A DNA stretch of 64,000 bases from Pseudomonas tohonis (GTDB lineage Bacteria; Pseudomonadota; Gammaproteobacteria; Pseudomonadales; Pseudomonadaceae): assembly GCF_012767755.2 (NCBI RefSeq), contig NZ_AP023189.1, forward strand, positions 4,342,001-4,406,000, read 5' to 3'. Shown piece by piece: positions 44,481-54,746 of the stretch (position 1 is its first letter; each line of letters starts with the position of its first letter). A program made the translations under genes and the position numbers. A model generated the notes under the pieces. It saw only the letters and a list, made by a program, of their open reading frames with translations, did no database searches and was not told the DNA's origin.

Positions 44481-45785
44481 TCAGTTGAGGAAGTTGAACA
44501 GGCTCAGGCCACTGATCTTCACGTAGCTCTGTTGCGCGGCCTGGAGGATGGTGGACTGCATGGTCAGGCGCGACAGGGCCTCGGCGTAGTCGAGGTCCTC
44601 CAGCGACGACTGCACGGACTTGTTCACCAGGCTGACGTCGTCGACGAAGCCTTCGGTGGAATCCAGGGTGTTCAGGCGTGCGCCCACCGAGCCCTGCACG
44701 GCCAGCACCTTGGTGTTGACGGCGTCGAGGTTGGAGGTGGCGATCGCCACGGCGTCGCGGATCTGCCGGTTTCCCGCCGGGGTGTCGGAGGACGATTGCA
44801 GCGCCTTGCGCAGGTCGGAGACCACGTTGAGCAGGCTGCGCTTCTCGGCATCGGGCTTGCGGTTGACGGCGAAGTCGTCGCCGGCCGCCGGCGTGCCGTC
44901 GATCTGCACCTTGACGCCGCCGTAGGTGATGAAATCGGAGGTCTGCGAGTTGGTGTCCAGGGCGCCGGTGGCCAGCTGCCCGGCCGGCGGGGTCGCCGGG
45001 TTGTAGGTGGTCCAGTCATAGCCGACCGGCAGGGTGGCCGGGTCGTAGACCACATAGCGCTGGGCATCGAGGAAGTGGATGCCGATGGCGTCGGTGGCCG
45101 CCGGCGGGTTGCTGGAGGGGAAGACGGTGTCGTAGTCCGTCTTGTCGACGACCAGGCCCTGGGAAATGGTCGCGGTGCTGCCGGTCCCCGTGGCGCTCTT
45201 GGACGTGGTCACGCGGTTGGCGTTGAAGACGTTCTCGAACAGGTCCTTGCCGTTGTCGCCCAGGGCCAGGAAGTTGCTGCTGGCCACCTGGACCTCGCGC
45301 CGGCCTTCGTCGCCCTGGTAGCTGTAGGTGCCATCGGCATTACGCACGAAGGGCTGGGTGTCGGCCTGGGACCCGGAAAACAGGTACTTGCCACTGGCGT
45401 CCTTGCTGTTGAGCAGGCTCATCAGCTCGTCTTCGCGCTGCTGCAGCTCAGTGGCCAGGGAGGCCTTGTCGGTGGAGTCCAGGGCACCGTCGCCCGCCTC
45501 GACGGCGATCTCGCGGATGCGCTGCATCACGTTGCCGACGGAGGTGAGGATGCTCTCTTCGGAGTTCAGGCTGTTCTTCGCGGCGGTGATGTTGGACTTG
45601 TACTGGCCGTTGAGCGCCTCTTCCTGGCTCAACTGCAGCAGGCGCACGGAGGCCACGGGATCGTCGGCGGGCGTGAGGATGCGCTTGCCGGTGCTGATCT
45701 GCTCCTGGGTCCGGGTCACGTTCGCGTAGTTCTTCTGCAGGCCCGCGACCTGGTTGTTGAAAGCCTGGATAGTCGAGATTCTCAT
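44481..45785 (-). CDS. flgL: Hook-filament junction protein FlgL (HAP3)
   Basis: FlgL joins the hook-side junction protein FlgK to the filament. The 434-residue product has flagellin-like ends (MRISTIQAFNNQVAGLQ, and C-terminal YAEALSRLTMQSTILQAAQQSYVKI in part) and a variable centre. It lies 12 nt after flgK. A GC-rich palindrome follows the stop before the pseB promoter. Confidence 0.95.
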   Translation of the reverse strand: MRISTIQAFNNQVAGLQKNYANVTRTQEQISTGKRILTPADDPVASVRLLQLSQEEALNGQYKSNITAAKNSLNSEESILTSVGNVMQRIREIAVEAGDGALDSTDKASLATELQQREDELMSLLNSKDASGKYLFSGSQADTQPFVRNADGTYSYQGDEGRREVQVASSNFLALGDNGKDLFENVFNANRVTTSKSATGTGSTATISQGLVVDKTDYDTVFPSSNPPAATDAIGIHFLDAQRYVVYDPATLPVGYDWTTYNPATPPAGQLATGALDTNSQTSDFITYGGVKVQIDGTPAAGDDFAVNRKPDAEKRSLLNVVSDLRKALQSSSDTPAGNRQIRDAVAIATSNLDAVNTKVLAVQGSVGARLNTLDSTEGFVDDVSLVNKSVQSSLEDLDYAEALSRLTMQSTILQAAQQSYVKISGLSLFNFLN

Positions 45786-45797
45786 TTCACATCAGCC

Positions 45798-47822
45798 TCA
45801 ATTGAAGGCGCCTATGAGTGTATCGAACAGCGCGCGCGCAACTTGAATGACCTGGGCGTTGGCGTTGTAGTACTGCTGGAACTGGATCAGGTTCGCCGCC
45901 TCCTCGTCCAGGTTCACGCCCGAGAGCGAGTCGCGGTTCTCCTGCGCCTGGCTCAGCACCGCCTCGCTGGCATCGGAGTTGACCCGCACCTGCGCGGTCA
46001 GCGAACCGACCCGCTCCACCAGTCCGCTATAGGCATCGGTATAGGTGGCGCCGGTGCTGCCGTTGCCAACCACCGGCTTGGTCTGCAGGCCGACCAGGGC
46101 CAGGGCGTTGCGGTTGTCGCCGGTGCCCTTGTTGTTGAAGGCCAGGCTGAAGCTGTCGCCGCTCTGCGGGGTGCCGCCCATGGTGAATTCGTAGGTGTAG
46201 CTGTTGTTGGTCGACGGGTCGGTGTAGTTCAGCCGCAGGGTGTTGGTCTGCCCCGGGGTCAGCGCCGTGGTGGACGGCGACACGTAGCTCAGGGTGGCGC
46301 CGGCCGGCAGGGCGCCGTTGAGGGTGTTGGTGGTCGCGTCGAAGGTCAGCGCGATGCCGCTGGCGCCGAACAGGTCCTGCAAGTCGGTGACGTCGATCGG
46401 CGAGGGCCCGCTGGTCAGGGCCGGCTGGCTGATGGTGCCGGTGCCCCGGTTGTTGGTGGTCGCCTCGGCCCGCGCCGAGCCGGAGAAGGCCAGCTGGTCG
46501 GAGGTCTTGAGCACGCTCTCGAAATCCGTGGCGCCGCGCCGGGTCGGCTGCAGGGTGAACCGATCATTGGCCGCCGGCAGCGAGTCCAGCTGCACCTGGA
46601 AGCCCTGGTCGTTGCCCGCCGCGTCGGCGAAGCTCAGCGTGTAGGGGCCGGTGCCGGTGACGGTGACCGTCATCGCCGCGTTGTCCGACAGGCGCGTGGC
46701 GGTGTAGTTGGTGCCGTCGAAATCCAGGCGGTAGTCGCTGGTGCCGAGCCTGCTGGTGTTGGTGATGTTCAGCGTGGCGTTGGCGGTGCCGGTGTTGTTG
46801 ACGTTCGGCAGCACCCGCAACGACGCCGACTGCGGGTCGTTGATGTTGCCGAACAGCGGGCTGCCGGCGCGACCGGCGGAGTCCAGGCCCTGCCCCAGCT
46901 GCTTGTTGATGGTGTCGGAGATGGTGATCGCCAGTTGGCCCAGGGCGTTGTACGACTGGTCCAGCGCGGTGTCGCGGTAGGCCAGCAGGCCACCCATCTC
47001 GCCACCGGAGATCTGCGTGGTGATGGTCTGCGAGACGCCGCCGGTGACCAGGTCGATCTGGTAGCGCGACGGGTCGTCGACGCCGGGCTTGGCCCGCAGG
47101 GTGGAGGCGGTGTTGCCCACCACCAGCGGCTGCCCGGTGCCGACGAAGAGGCTGACGCTGCCGTCGCTCTGCTCCAGGGTCTTGACCCCGATCATCTCGG
47201 AAATCTGGCGGATGGCCTCGTCACGGGCGTCCAGCAGGTCGTTGGGCTCGGCGCCGCTGGCGCGGGCCTTGGCGATGGCGTCGTTGTAGTTGGCGACGTT
47301 GGCGGCCAGGGAGTTGACCTGGGTGGTCAGCGCGCCGAGCTGGTCGTTGATCTGGCTGTTCTGCTTGTCGAGCTGGTCGTAGAGGGTATTGAAGGTGTCC
47401 GCCAGGCCCTTGGCCTGGGACAGCACCGCCTCGCGCGCGGCCACCGAGGACGGGTCCTGGGAGGCGGTCTGGAGCGAGGTGAAGAAGCTCTTGAGCGCCG
47501 GGCTGATGCCGGTGGTGGTGTTGGACAGCAGGCCGTCGAGCTGTTCGATCTGGCTCTTGAAGGTCTGCAGCTCGCTGTTCTGGCTGGTGGCGGTGCGCAG
47601 CTGCGAGGTGAGGAATTCGCTGGCCAGGCGACGCACGTCGACCACCTGGCTGCCGGAGCCGATGTAGCCGCCGCCGGTGAACTGCGGGATGTTCGATTGC
47701 TGCACGGCCTGCTGGCGCGAATAGCCCGGCGTGTTCACGTTGCTGATGTTGTGTCCGGTCACCGTCAGGGAGGTCTGCGAGGTGCGCAGCCCGGACAGCC
47801 CGATGGATAACAGGTCAGCCAT
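45798..47822 (-). CDS. flgK: Hook-filament junction protein FlgK (HAP1)
   Basis: FlgK is the first junction protein placed on the finished hook. The 674-residue protein has the rod/hook-type N-terminus ADLLSIGLSGLRTSQTSL followed by TGHNISNVNTPGYSRQ, a C-terminal helix with LDEEAANLIQFQQYYNANAQ, and a long Thr/Asn/Gly-rich exposed central part. It starts 9 nt after flgJ. Confidence 0.97.
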   Translation of the reverse strand: MADLLSIGLSGLRTSQTSLTVTGHNISNVNTPGYSRQQAVQQSNIPQFTGGGYIGSGSQVVDVRRLASEFLTSQLRTATSQNSELQTFKSQIEQLDGLLSNTTTGISPALKSFFTSLQTASQDPSSVAAREAVLSQAKGLADTFNTLYDQLDKQNSQINDQLGALTTQVNSLAANVANYNDAIAKARASGAEPNDLLDARDEAIRQISEMIGVKTLEQSDGSVSLFVGTGQPLVVGNTASTLRAKPGVDDPSRYQIDLVTGGVSQTITTQISGGEMGGLLAYRDTALDQSYNALGQLAITISDTINKQLGQGLDSAGRAGSPLFGNINDPQSASLRVLPNVNNTGTANATLNITNTSRLGTSDYRLDFDGTNYTATRLSDNAAMTVTVTGTGPYTLSFADAAGNDQGFQVQLDSLPAANDRFTLQPTRRGATDFESVLKTSDQLAFSGSARAEATTNNRGTGTISQPALTSGPSPIDVTDLQDLFGASGIALTFDATTNTLNGALPAGATLSYVSPSTTALTPGQTNTLRLNYTDPSTNNSYTYEFTMGGTPQSGDSFSLAFNNKGTGDNRNALALVGLQTKPVVGNGSTGATYTDAYSGLVERVGSLTAQVRVNSDASEAVLSQAQENRDSLSGVNLDEEAANLIQFQQYYNANAQVIQVARALFDTLIGAFN

Positions 47823-47831
47823 GTCTCATCC

Positions 47832-49040
47832 TCATGAGCGGGGCACCGTCGACTCGCCGGCCGCTACAGCCTGGTAGGTCTGCATCTGCCGGGCGATCTG
47901 GGCGACCTTGCGCGCGTATTGCGGGTCGGTCGCGTAGCCGGCCTGCTGCAGTTCGCGGACGAAACGCTCAGGCTTGTCGGTTACTTCCAGTGCCTCTTGA
48001 TATCGATCGTTCCCCTGCAGAAAGTTCACATAATCGTGGAAGCTCTGCTGATAGGAATCGTATGCGCGGAACGATGCCGCTTCCTTGACGGCCTGGCCGT
48101 CCTTGAATTCGGTGGTCAGGGCGCGGGCCGACTGCCCGTCCCAGCCGTGGGACTTGATGCCGAACAGGTTGTGGCTGCTGCTGCCGTCCTGCTGGCGGAT
48201 GATCGATTTGCCCCAGCCGGTCTCCAGTGCCGCCTGGGCCACCAGGTAGCGCGGGTCGACGCCGATGCTCTTCGCCGCTTCCTGGGCCATGGGCAGCATG
48301 GTGTCGATGAACTCCTGCGGCGAGCTGAACGCGGACTTGCCCGGCGCCAGCGGCGGCTGGGCGATGCGCCGGCCGATCACGGCGTCGTTGCCGGCGATGC
48401 GGTTGGCGCTGGTCTCGGGAGCGCCATAGGACTTGGCCGGCAGCCAGTCGGAGCCGGCCAGGGCCTGGCTCTGCGCCGGCGCCTGGGCAGCGCCCTCGGC
48501 GGCATTGGCGGAGGGCACGATGCCGGCCAGCAGGCGGTCGGTGAGCTTGCTCGGCAGGCTGATGCGACGCATGGCCAGCAGCTTGGAGTCGTCGCGGCCT
48601 TCGGCCGGCGCCTCGATCCTGCTGCCCTTCTGCGGCCAGCTGATGCCATTGGTCTCGGCCACCTGGGCGAAGGGATTCGGGCCGGTGGACTTGGCGACGC
48701 CCTTGTTCTTGGTCAGCTGGCGGGTCAGCACGTCGGACAGGCCGATGCCCTGCCCCTTGGAGATGGTCACGGCCAGCTGCTGGTCGTACATGTCCTGGTA
48801 GGTCTTGCTCTCGTTGCTGTTGAGGAAGTTGCCCTCGGCGAACACATTGTTGGCCGAGCGCATGGCCTTCATCATCTCGTTGAGGAACAGCGATTCGAAT
48901 TCCTGGGCGACCTTCTTGATATTCGCGTCGCTGTCCCGATCCTTGCCCACCTTGAACTGGGCCATGCGGTTGAGGTCGGTGTACGCGCCGGTATCGACGG
49001 GGCTGCCTGCGCCTATTCCTGCCGAGAGTCTGGAGTCCAT
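47832..49040 (-). CDS. flgJ: Flagellar rod-cap protein and peptidoglycan hydrolase FlgJ
   Basis: FlgJ caps the growing rod and cuts peptidoglycan so that it can pass. The 402-residue product has an N-terminal rod-binding domain (FESLFLNEMMKAMRSAN, residues about 50-66) and a C-terminal glucosaminidase domain (about 235-385) with the catalytic Glu in AQAALETGWGKS and HNLFGIKSHG. The linker of about 120 residues is Ala/Ser/Pro-rich. It starts 10 nt after flgI. Confidence 0.96.
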   Translation of the reverse strand: MDSRLSAGIGAGSPVDTGAYTDLNRMAQFKVGKDRDSDANIKKVAQEFESLFLNEMMKAMRSANNVFAEGNFLNSNESKTYQDMYDQQLAVTISKGQGIGLSDVLTRQLTKNKGVAKSTGPNPFAQVAETNGISWPQKGSRIEAPAEGRDDSKLLAMRRISLPSKLTDRLLAGIVPSANAAEGAAQAPAQSQALAGSDWLPAKSYGAPETSANRIAGNDAVIGRRIAQPPLAPGKSAFSSPQEFIDTMLPMAQEAAKSIGVDPRYLVAQAALETGWGKSIIRQQDGSSSHNLFGIKSHGWDGQSARALTTEFKDGQAVKEAASFRAYDSYQQSFHDYVNFLQGNDRYQEALEVTDKPERFVRELQQAGYATDPQYARKVAQIARQMQTYQAVAAGESTVPRS

Positions 49041-49050
49041 GGCCGCCTCC

Positions 49051-50151
49051 TCAGATCACGATCAGGTCGGCCTGGAGGGCGCCGGCTTGCTTGAGCGCCT
49101 CGAGGATGGCCATCAGGTCGGAAGGAGCGGCGCCCACCTGGTTCACCGCGCGGACGATCTCGTCCAGGGTGGTGCCGGGGCCGAACTTGAACATCGGCTT
49201 GGCTTCCTGGTCGGCGTTGACCTTGGAGCGCGGCACCACGGCGGTCTGCCCGCCGGACAGGGCGCCGGGCTGGCTGACGATGGGGTCTTCGGTGATGGTC
49301 ACGGTGAGGCTGCCATGGGTGACGGCGGCCGGCTGCACCTTGACGTTCTGGCCGATGACGATGGTGCCGGTGCGCGAGTTGATGATGACCTTGGCCACCG
49401 CCTGGCCGGCTTCCACTTCGAGGTTCTCCAGCACCGACATGTAGTCGACGCGCTGGCTCGGGTCCATCGGCGCGGTGACGCGCACCGAGCCGCCATCCAG
49501 CGCCTGGGCGACGCCCGGGCCGAGCAGCTCGTTGAGCTTGTCGACGATGTTCTTGGCGGTGGTGAAGTCCGGGCGATTGAGGTTCAGGGTCAGGGTGTTG
49601 CCCTGGTCGAACCCGCTCGGCACCGGGCGTTCGACGGTAGCGCCCGCGGGGATGCGGCCGGACGACGGAACGTTGACGGTGATCTTCGAGCCGTCGCTGC
49701 CTTCGGCGTCGAAGCCGCCGACCACCAGGTTGCCCTGGGCGATGGCGTAGACGTTGCCGTCGATGCCCTTCAGCGGCGCCATCAGCAGGCTGCCGCCGCG
49801 CAGGCTCTTGGCGTTGCCGATGGACGAGATGGTGACGTCGATGGCCTGGCCGGGCTTGGCGAAGGGCGGCAGGTCGGCGTGGATGGACACGGCCGCGACG
49901 TTCTTCAGCTGCACGTTGCCGGAGCCGGCCGGCACCTTGATGCCGAACTGCGCCAGCATGTTGTTGAAGGTCTGCAGGGTGAAGGGCGTCTGGGTGGTCT
50001 GGTCGCCGGTGCCGTTGAGGCCCACGACCAGGCCGTAGCCGATCAGCTGGTTGTTACGCACGCCCTGGATACTCGCCAGGTCCTTCAGCCGTTCGGCGTG
50101 GACGGTCGTGGCGGCGAGCAACAGGCAGAGGGCAGCGGTCAGTCGTTTCAT
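49051..50151 (-). CDS. flgI: Flagellar P-ring protein FlgI
   Basis: FlgI forms the periplasmic P ring around the rod. The ATG at 50151 gives 366 residues with a signal peptide ([19 protein letters not shown], cut before ERLKD) and AGGTG at suitable distance. A GTG at 50163 is a possible alternative adding four residues. The mature start [13 protein letters not shown] and [20 protein letters not shown] are family signatures. Confidence 0.96.
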   Translation of the reverse strand: MKRLTAALCLLLAATTVHAERLKDLASIQGVRNNQLIGYGLVVGLNGTGDQTTQTPFTLQTFNNMLAQFGIKVPAGSGNVQLKNVAAVSIHADLPPFAKPGQAIDVTISSIGNAKSLRGGSLLMAPLKGIDGNVYAIAQGNLVVGGFDAEGSDGSKITVNVPSSGRIPAGATVERPVPSGFDQGNTLTLNLNRPDFTTAKNIVDKLNELLGPGVAQALDGGSVRVTAPMDPSQRVDYMSVLENLEVEAGQAVAKVIINSRTGTIVIGQNVKVQPAAVTHGSLTVTITEDPIVSQPGALSGGQTAVVPRSKVNADQEAKPMFKFGPGTTLDEIVRAVNQVGAAPSDLMAILEALKQAGALQADLIVI

Positions 50152-50167
50152 CTTCGCGATCACCTGC

Positions 50168-50881
50168 TCAGAACGGCCACAGCGGGCTCATGAAGAAGCG
50201 GTCGAACCATCCTGGCTGGCTGGCATCGGCGAAGGCGCCGGTGCCGGAATAGGTGATGCGCGCATCGGCGATGCGGTTGGAGGAGACGCTGTTGTCGGTG
50301 CCGATGTCGTCGGCGCGGACCAGGCCGGCGATGCGCACCAGTTCGTCGCCGGTGTTCAGGGTCATCCACTTCTCGCCGCGCACGGCGAGGATGCCGTTGG
50401 GCAGCACTTCGGAGACGGTGACGGTGATCGAGCCGCTGAGGCTGTTGCTCTGTCCCGCCTGGGAGTTGCCGCTGGTGTCGCGGGTGCCGCTGTAGCCGAC
50501 GTCCATGGACAGGTTCTCCGCCTTGAGCGGATTGAGGCCGGTGCTGGGGTTGTCGACCCGCACGCCGCCGCCGAACAGCGAGGTCAGCCCGAGGTTGGCG
50601 GTGCTGTCCTTCTTGATCTGCGAGGTGGCGTTCTTGCTGGCCTGGGTACGCTCGTTGAGGGTGATGGTGATGATGTCACCCACACGATACGCCTTGCGGT
50701 CGTCGTAGAGATTGGTTTCGAAGCCGGCCTGATAAATGGAGCCGTTGTTCTGCGCGGCGGGCATGGGCGTGCGCGGCAGGACAGGGGCGTAATAGGGATC
50801 GTTCGGCTTGGCGGCCGGCGCGACGCACCCGGTGAGCAGGTGGGCGGCGAGCAGCGAGACAGGAAGGATCAGCCGGTTCAT
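50168..50881 (-). CDS. flgH: Flagellar L-ring lipoprotein FlgH
   Basis: FlgH forms the outer-membrane L ring. The 237-residue product has a lipoprotein signal with lipobox LLTGC (Cys19) and the family motifs [21 protein letters not shown] and [23 protein letters not shown]. It follows flgG by 20 nt and precedes flgI. Confidence 0.97.
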   Translation of the reverse strand: MNRLILPVSLLAAHLLTGCVAPAAKPNDPYYAPVLPRTPMPAAQNNGSIYQAGFETNLYDDRKAYRVGDIITITLNERTQASKNATSQIKKDSTANLGLTSLFGGGVRVDNPSTGLNPLKAENLSMDVGYSGTRDTSGNSQAGQSNSLSGSITVTVSEVLPNGILAVRGEKWMTLNTGDELVRIAGLVRADDIGTDNSVSSNRIADARITYSGTGAFADASQPGWFDRFFMSPLWPF

Positions 50882-50901
50882 GACAACTTACCTCGAGGGT
50901 A

Positions 50902-51687
50902 TTACAGGTTCTGCGAGAGGAATCCGAGCATCGAGTCGGCCGTGGAGATGACCTTGGAGTTCATCTCGTAGGCGCGCTGGGTGGTGATCATGTTCACCAG
51001 TTCCTCGACCACGCTGACGTTGGAGTTCTCCAGGGTGTTCTGCAGCACGTTGCCCAGGCCGGTCAGGCCGGGGGTGCCGACCTGCGGCGCACCGCTGGAG
51101 GCGGTCTCCAGGAACAGGTTGTTGCCGATGGCCTGCAGGCCGCCGTAGTTGACGAAGTCGGCGGTCTGGATGTTGCCGATCACCTGCGGCGTCGGGTTGC
51201 CGAAGGTGGTGACGGACGCGGTGCCGTCCTCGCCCACGGTGAAGGTCTGCACCTCGGCCGGCAGCACGATCGCCGGCTCCAGGGGATAGCCCTGGGAGGT
51301 GACGACCTGGCCGTCGGAGTTCAGGTGGAAGCTGCCATCGCGGGTGTAGGCGACGGTGCCGTCCGGCATCAGGATCTGGAAGAAGCCACGGCCGTTCACC
51401 GCCAGGTCGAGCGGCTGCTCGGTGGTCTGCAGGCTGCCCTGGGTGAAGATCTTCTGGGTGCCGGCGATGCGCACACCGGTACCCAGTTGCAGGCCGCTGG
51501 GCAGTTCGCTGTCCTGGGTGCTCTGCGCGCCGGGCTGGCGGCGGATCTGGTACAGCAGGTCCTCGAACTCGGCGCGATCACGTTTGAAACCCGTGGTCGA
51601 TACGTTCGCCAAGTTGTTGGAAATGGTGGTCAGGTTCATGTCCTGAGCCGCGAGGCCCGTCTTGCTGACCCAGAGTGCCGGAAGCAT
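50902..51687 (-). CDS. flgG: Distal rod protein FlgG
   Basis: FlgG builds the distal rod. The 261-residue protein has the N-terminal rod motif LTTISNNLANVSTTGFKRDRAEF, a central domain, and the C-terminal SNVSVVEELVNMITTQRAYEMNSK shared by rod and hook proteins. It lies 46 nt after flgF. Confidence 0.97.
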   Translation of the reverse strand: MLPALWVSKTGLAAQDMNLTTISNNLANVSTTGFKRDRAEFEDLLYQIRRQPGAQSTQDSELPSGLQLGTGVRIAGTQKIFTQGSLQTTEQPLDLAVNGRGFFQILMPDGTVAYTRDGSFHLNSDGQVVTSQGYPLEPAIVLPAEVQTFTVGEDGTASVTTFGNPTPQVIGNIQTADFVNYGGLQAIGNNLFLETASSGAPQVGTPGLTGLGNVLQNTLENSNVSVVEELVNMITTQRAYEMNSKVISTADSMLGFLSQNL

Positions 51688-51733
51688 CTTCGTTCTCCTC
51701 GGGCGCCGGTTTCATGGCGCCGCGTACTGGTAA

Positions 51734-52474
51734 TTAGCTGAGTTGCATGACCCGTGCCATCGCCGAAGCATCGTCTTCGGCGGTGCGCATCATCTTCACG
51801 TGCAGTTCGAACTGGCGGGACAGCGAGAGGATCGCGGTCATCTCTTCCACCGCGTTGACGTTGCTGCCCTCGAGGAAGCCCGAGGTCACCTGGACGGCGC
51901 CATCCACCGGCGCGGGCTGGCCGCTCTTGAGGCGCATCAGGCCGTCGGTGCCTTTTTCAAGCTGCTTGAGATCGGGGTTGACCAGCTTGATGCGGTCGAC
52001 CTGGGCCATCACGTTCGGGGCCTCGCCCAGGGAACGGATGCTGATGGTGCCGTCGGCGCCGATCTCCACCTTCTGTTCCGGCGGGATGGCGATGGGACCG
52101 GAATTGCCGATCACCGGCAAACCGTCGCCGGTACGCAGCTGGCCGAGGGCGTCGACCTGCAGGCTGGCGGTGCGCACATAGGCTTCGCTGCCGTTGCCCG
52201 ACTGCACGGCGATCCAGCCCTGGCCACCGATGGCGATGTCCAGGTCACGACCGGTTTCCTGCATGGAGCCCGGGGTGAAGTCGGTGCCGGGGCGCTCGCT
52301 CATGGCGTAGACGCGCGCCGGAAAGGTGTCGCCGAACACGGGCATGGAACGGGCCTGCTCATAGTCGCGGCGAAAGCCCGTAGTGGAAATGTTCGCCAGG
52401 TTGTTGGCGTGGGCACGCTGGGCCAGGGTGTTCTGGCTGGCGCCTGACATGGAGACGTACAGCATCTTGTCCAT
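51734..52474 (-). CDS. flgF: Proximal rod protein FlgF
   Basis: FlgF is a rod subunit. The 246-residue protein has AHANNLANISTTGFRRDYEQ at the N-terminus and NVNAVEEMTAILSLSRQFELHVKMM at the C-terminus. It is the first gene of flgFGHIJKL behind the sigma54 promoter at 52526-52542. Confidence 0.97.
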   Translation of the reverse strand: MDKMLYVSMSGASQNTLAQRAHANNLANISTTGFRRDYEQARSMPVFGDTFPARVYAMSERPGTDFTPGSMQETGRDLDIAIGGQGWIAVQSGNGSEAYVRTASLQVDALGQLRTGDGLPVIGNSGPIAIPPEQKVEIGADGTISIRSLGEAPNVMAQVDRIKLVNPDLKQLEKGTDGLMRLKSGQPAPVDGAVQVTSGFLEGSNVNAVEEMTAILSLSRQFELHVKMMRTAEDDASAMARVMQLS

Positions 52475-52525
52475 GGGGTTCTCCGAGTGGGCTTTTGACG
52501 CCCGCTGACTCTTTGCAGGCTATTC

Positions 52526-52542
52526 AGCAATTGCTGTGCCAG
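52526..52542 (-). promoter_or_regulatory. Sigma54 promoter of flgFGHIJKL
   Basis: The minus-strand site CTGGCACAGCAATTGCT is a full match to TGGCAC-N5-TTGCT. Predicted start is near 52514, 40 nt before flgF. The downstream leader resembles that of flgB. Confidence 0.92.
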
Positions 52543-52589
52543 AAACGGAAAAACCAGTACAAGCCACTGATACATAAGAAAAAATGCAA

Positions 52590-52617
52590 AAGAAAAAGGC
52601 CCAAGCAAGGGGCCTTC
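52590..52617 (-). terminator. Intrinsic terminator after flgE
   Basis: AAGGCCC and GGGCCTT (arms 52597-52603 and 52611-52617, 7-nt loop) are followed on the minus strand by TTTTTCTTTTGC. It ends flgBCDE just before the flgF promoter. Confidence 0.88.
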
Positions 52618-52658
52618 GAATGCCGTGGCGGCGAGGGGCTGCCGCCAGCGGCAAGGTC

Positions 52659-52686
52659 CTTGCCGCCCGATGACCCGGGCGGCAAG
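52659..52686 (-). terminator. Strong hairpin directly after the flgE stop
   Basis: An 11-bp perfect stem, CTTGCCGCCCG with CGGGCGGCAAG around a 6-nt loop, starts 6 nt after the flgE stop. It has no T run; together with the terminator at 52590-52617 it may protect the 3' end. Confidence 0.6.
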
Positions 52687-52692
52687 CACCAC

Positions 52693-54006
52693 TCAACGCA
52701 GGTTGATGATGGTCTGGGTGACCGCGTTCTCGGTCTCGATGGTCTTGGCGTTGGCCTGGTAGTTGCGCTGCGCCACGATCAGGTCGACGAGCTCGGTGGA
52801 GATGTCGACGTTGGAGGCCTCCAGGGCGCCGGACTGCAGGGCGCCCAGGGTGCCGGAACGCGGTGTGCCGATGACCGGCTCGCCGGATTCGGAGGACTGC
52901 ACCCAGGAGGTCTTGCCCACCGGGGTCAGGCCCTGGACGTTGGCGAAGTTCGCCAGCACCACCTGGCCCTGAATCTTCGACTGGCCGTTGGTGTAGCGGG
53001 CGAAGATGTTGCCCTCGTCGTCGATCTCCAGGCCCGACAGTTGGCCGGTGGTGTAGCCGTCCTGGGCGACCTTGGTCACCGCGAAGGCGCTGGAGAACTG
53101 GGTCGAGCCACGGATATCGAAGCTGATGGTCGGCGCGGCGGCGGCACCGTTGGCGCTCCAGACCGGCGGCGTGGCGCCGTTGGACTGTGCCGGCACCCAG
53201 CCGGTGATGCCCAGGGTGCCGTCGGCGTTGACGGTGAAGCCGCCCGTGCCGGTGAAGGTGCTGGTGTCGAGCTGGCCGGAGCTGGTGAAGCCCACCGTGG
53301 TGCTGATCGGCGCGGTGCTGGCCGGGTTGGTCGGGTTGCGACCGTCGATCAGCACGTTCATGGTCCAGGAGTTGGCCGGGGTGGCCGACTTGACGAAGTA
53401 CTGGGTCATGACGTGGGCGTTGCCCTGGGCGTCATAGATGTTCACCGAGGTCGACGAGTTGTAGGTGGTCGGGTCGGCCGGGTCGAACGGCGTCTTGGTC
53501 GGCACCGTGTTGGTGGAGTTGAGGTTGAACGGCTGGGTGATGGTGGTGGTGGCCTTGGGCTGCTGGTTGTTGGTCTGGATCACCAGGTCGCCGACCACGC
53601 CGCTCTGCAGCGCACCGTTGGCATCCACCGAGTAGCCCTGCAGGCGATAGCCGTTGTTGTCGACGATGTAGCCGTTCTTGTCGGTGCCGAAGTAGCCGGC
53701 GCGGGTGTAGCTGATGGCGCCGTTGTTGCTGGTGATGAAGAAGCCGTTGCCGTTCACCGCCAGGTCGAGGGCGTTCTCGGTGTAGTCGATGGTGCCTTGG
53801 TTGTAGAGCTGGGCGACGTTGCCCAGCAGCACGCCGCTGCCGATGGTCTTGCTGCCGGAACCGAGCACGGAGGCCGAGTATAGGTCCTGGAACTCGCCAC
53901 GGGATTGCTTGAAGCCGACGGTGCCGGCGTTGGCGATGTTGTTGCCAGTGATATTGAGGTCACTGGAGGCGGCACGGATGCCGCTGAGTCCGATATTGAA
54001 CGACAT
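52693..54006 (-). CDS. flgE: Flagellar hook protein FlgE
   Basis: FlgE is the hook subunit. The 437-residue product has MSFNIGLSGIRAASSDLNITGNNIANAGTVGF at the N-terminus (signature SDLNITGNNIANAGTVGFK) and SNVDISTELVDLIVAQRNYQANAK at the C-terminus. The centre is rich in Asn, Thr and Gly. It is somewhat shorter than the P. aeruginosa protein as I recall it. It ends flgBCDE. Confidence 0.97.
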   Translation of the reverse strand: MSFNIGLSGIRAASSDLNITGNNIANAGTVGFKQSRGEFQDLYSASVLGSGSKTIGSGVLLGNVAQLYNQGTIDYTENALDLAVNGNGFFITSNNGAISYTRAGYFGTDKNGYIVDNNGYRLQGYSVDANGALQSGVVGDLVIQTNNQQPKATTTITQPFNLNSTNTVPTKTPFDPADPTTYNSSTSVNIYDAQGNAHVMTQYFVKSATPANSWTMNVLIDGRNPTNPASTAPISTTVGFTSSGQLDTSTFTGTGGFTVNADGTLGITGWVPAQSNGATPPVWSANGAAAAPTISFDIRGSTQFSSAFAVTKVAQDGYTTGQLSGLEIDDEGNIFARYTNGQSKIQGQVVLANFANVQGLTPVGKTSWVQSSESGEPVIGTPRSGTLGALQSGALEASNVDISTELVDLIVAQRNYQANAKTIETENAVTQTIINLR

Positions 54007-54039
54007 GGGATGCTCCTGTAACGCCGGCGCCGCCGACGA

Positions 54040-54726
54040 TTATTGACCGATGACCTTGACCTTGGAGAGTGCGACGCTGCCCAGCCCGGCGAGGTTGAGC
54101 GTCATCTCGGCGCCATTCAGGCCGAGGGTGACGCTGTCCACGTTCGCCGGCAGGTTGGTGGACATCGCCACCGTCTTGCCGTCGATGGCCGCCTCGGCCT
54201 GGAAGGTGTAGGTACCGTTCGGCGCGACGTTGCCGCTCGAATCCTTGCCGTCCCACATGAAGCTGACCTGGCCGGCACTCTGGGCGCCCAGGTTGATGCG
54301 GTTGACGGTGTTGCCCTTGCTGTCCAGCACGTTGACGTAGACGTTGGTGCTGGCGCCGGTGAGGTTGATGCTGCCCTTCATGGTCTCGCTGGTGTCCACC
54401 ACCGCCTTGTTGGTGGTGACGATGACCTTGCGGCCGACCAGGGAGGACGCCTGCAGCGCCTGCGAGGACTGGGTGCTGGAAAGGATGCTCTCGACACTGG
54501 TGTTCAGGTTGTCGAGGCCTTCCACGGTACTGAACTGGGCCAGTTGCGCGACGAACTCGCTGTTGGTCTGCGGGTCCAGCGGGTTCTGGTTGTTCATCTG
54601 GGCCACCAGCAGCTGCAGGAACTGGTCCTTGCCCAGCGAGCTGTCCTTGGTCTTGTCGTTGTCCTTGAGCTTGTACTGGTCGAGGACCGAGCTGCTCGAA
54701 GTTCCGCTTACGCTGTCAACGCTCAT
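54040..54726 (-). CDS. flgD: Flagellar hook-capping protein FlgD
   Basis: FlgD is the scaffold cap for hook polymerization. The 228-residue protein has the N-terminal FLQLLVAQMNNQNPLDPQTN motif and C-terminal Ig-like/FlgD domains with VSFMWDGKDSSGN. It lies 20 nt after flgC. Confidence 0.96.
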   Translation of the reverse strand: MSVDSVSGTSSSSVLDQYKLKDNDKTKDSSLGKDQFLQLLVAQMNNQNPLDPQTNSEFVAQLAQFSTVEGLDNLNTSVESILSSTQSSQALQASSLVGRKVIVTTNKAVVDTSETMKGSINLTGASTNVYVNVLDSKGNTVNRINLGAQSAGQVSFMWDGKDSSGNVAPNGTYTFQAEAAIDGKTVAMSTNLPANVDSVTLGLNGAEMTLNLAGLGSVALSKVKVIGQ

Positions 54727-54746
54727 CTTGTTCCCTCACTCGCGCC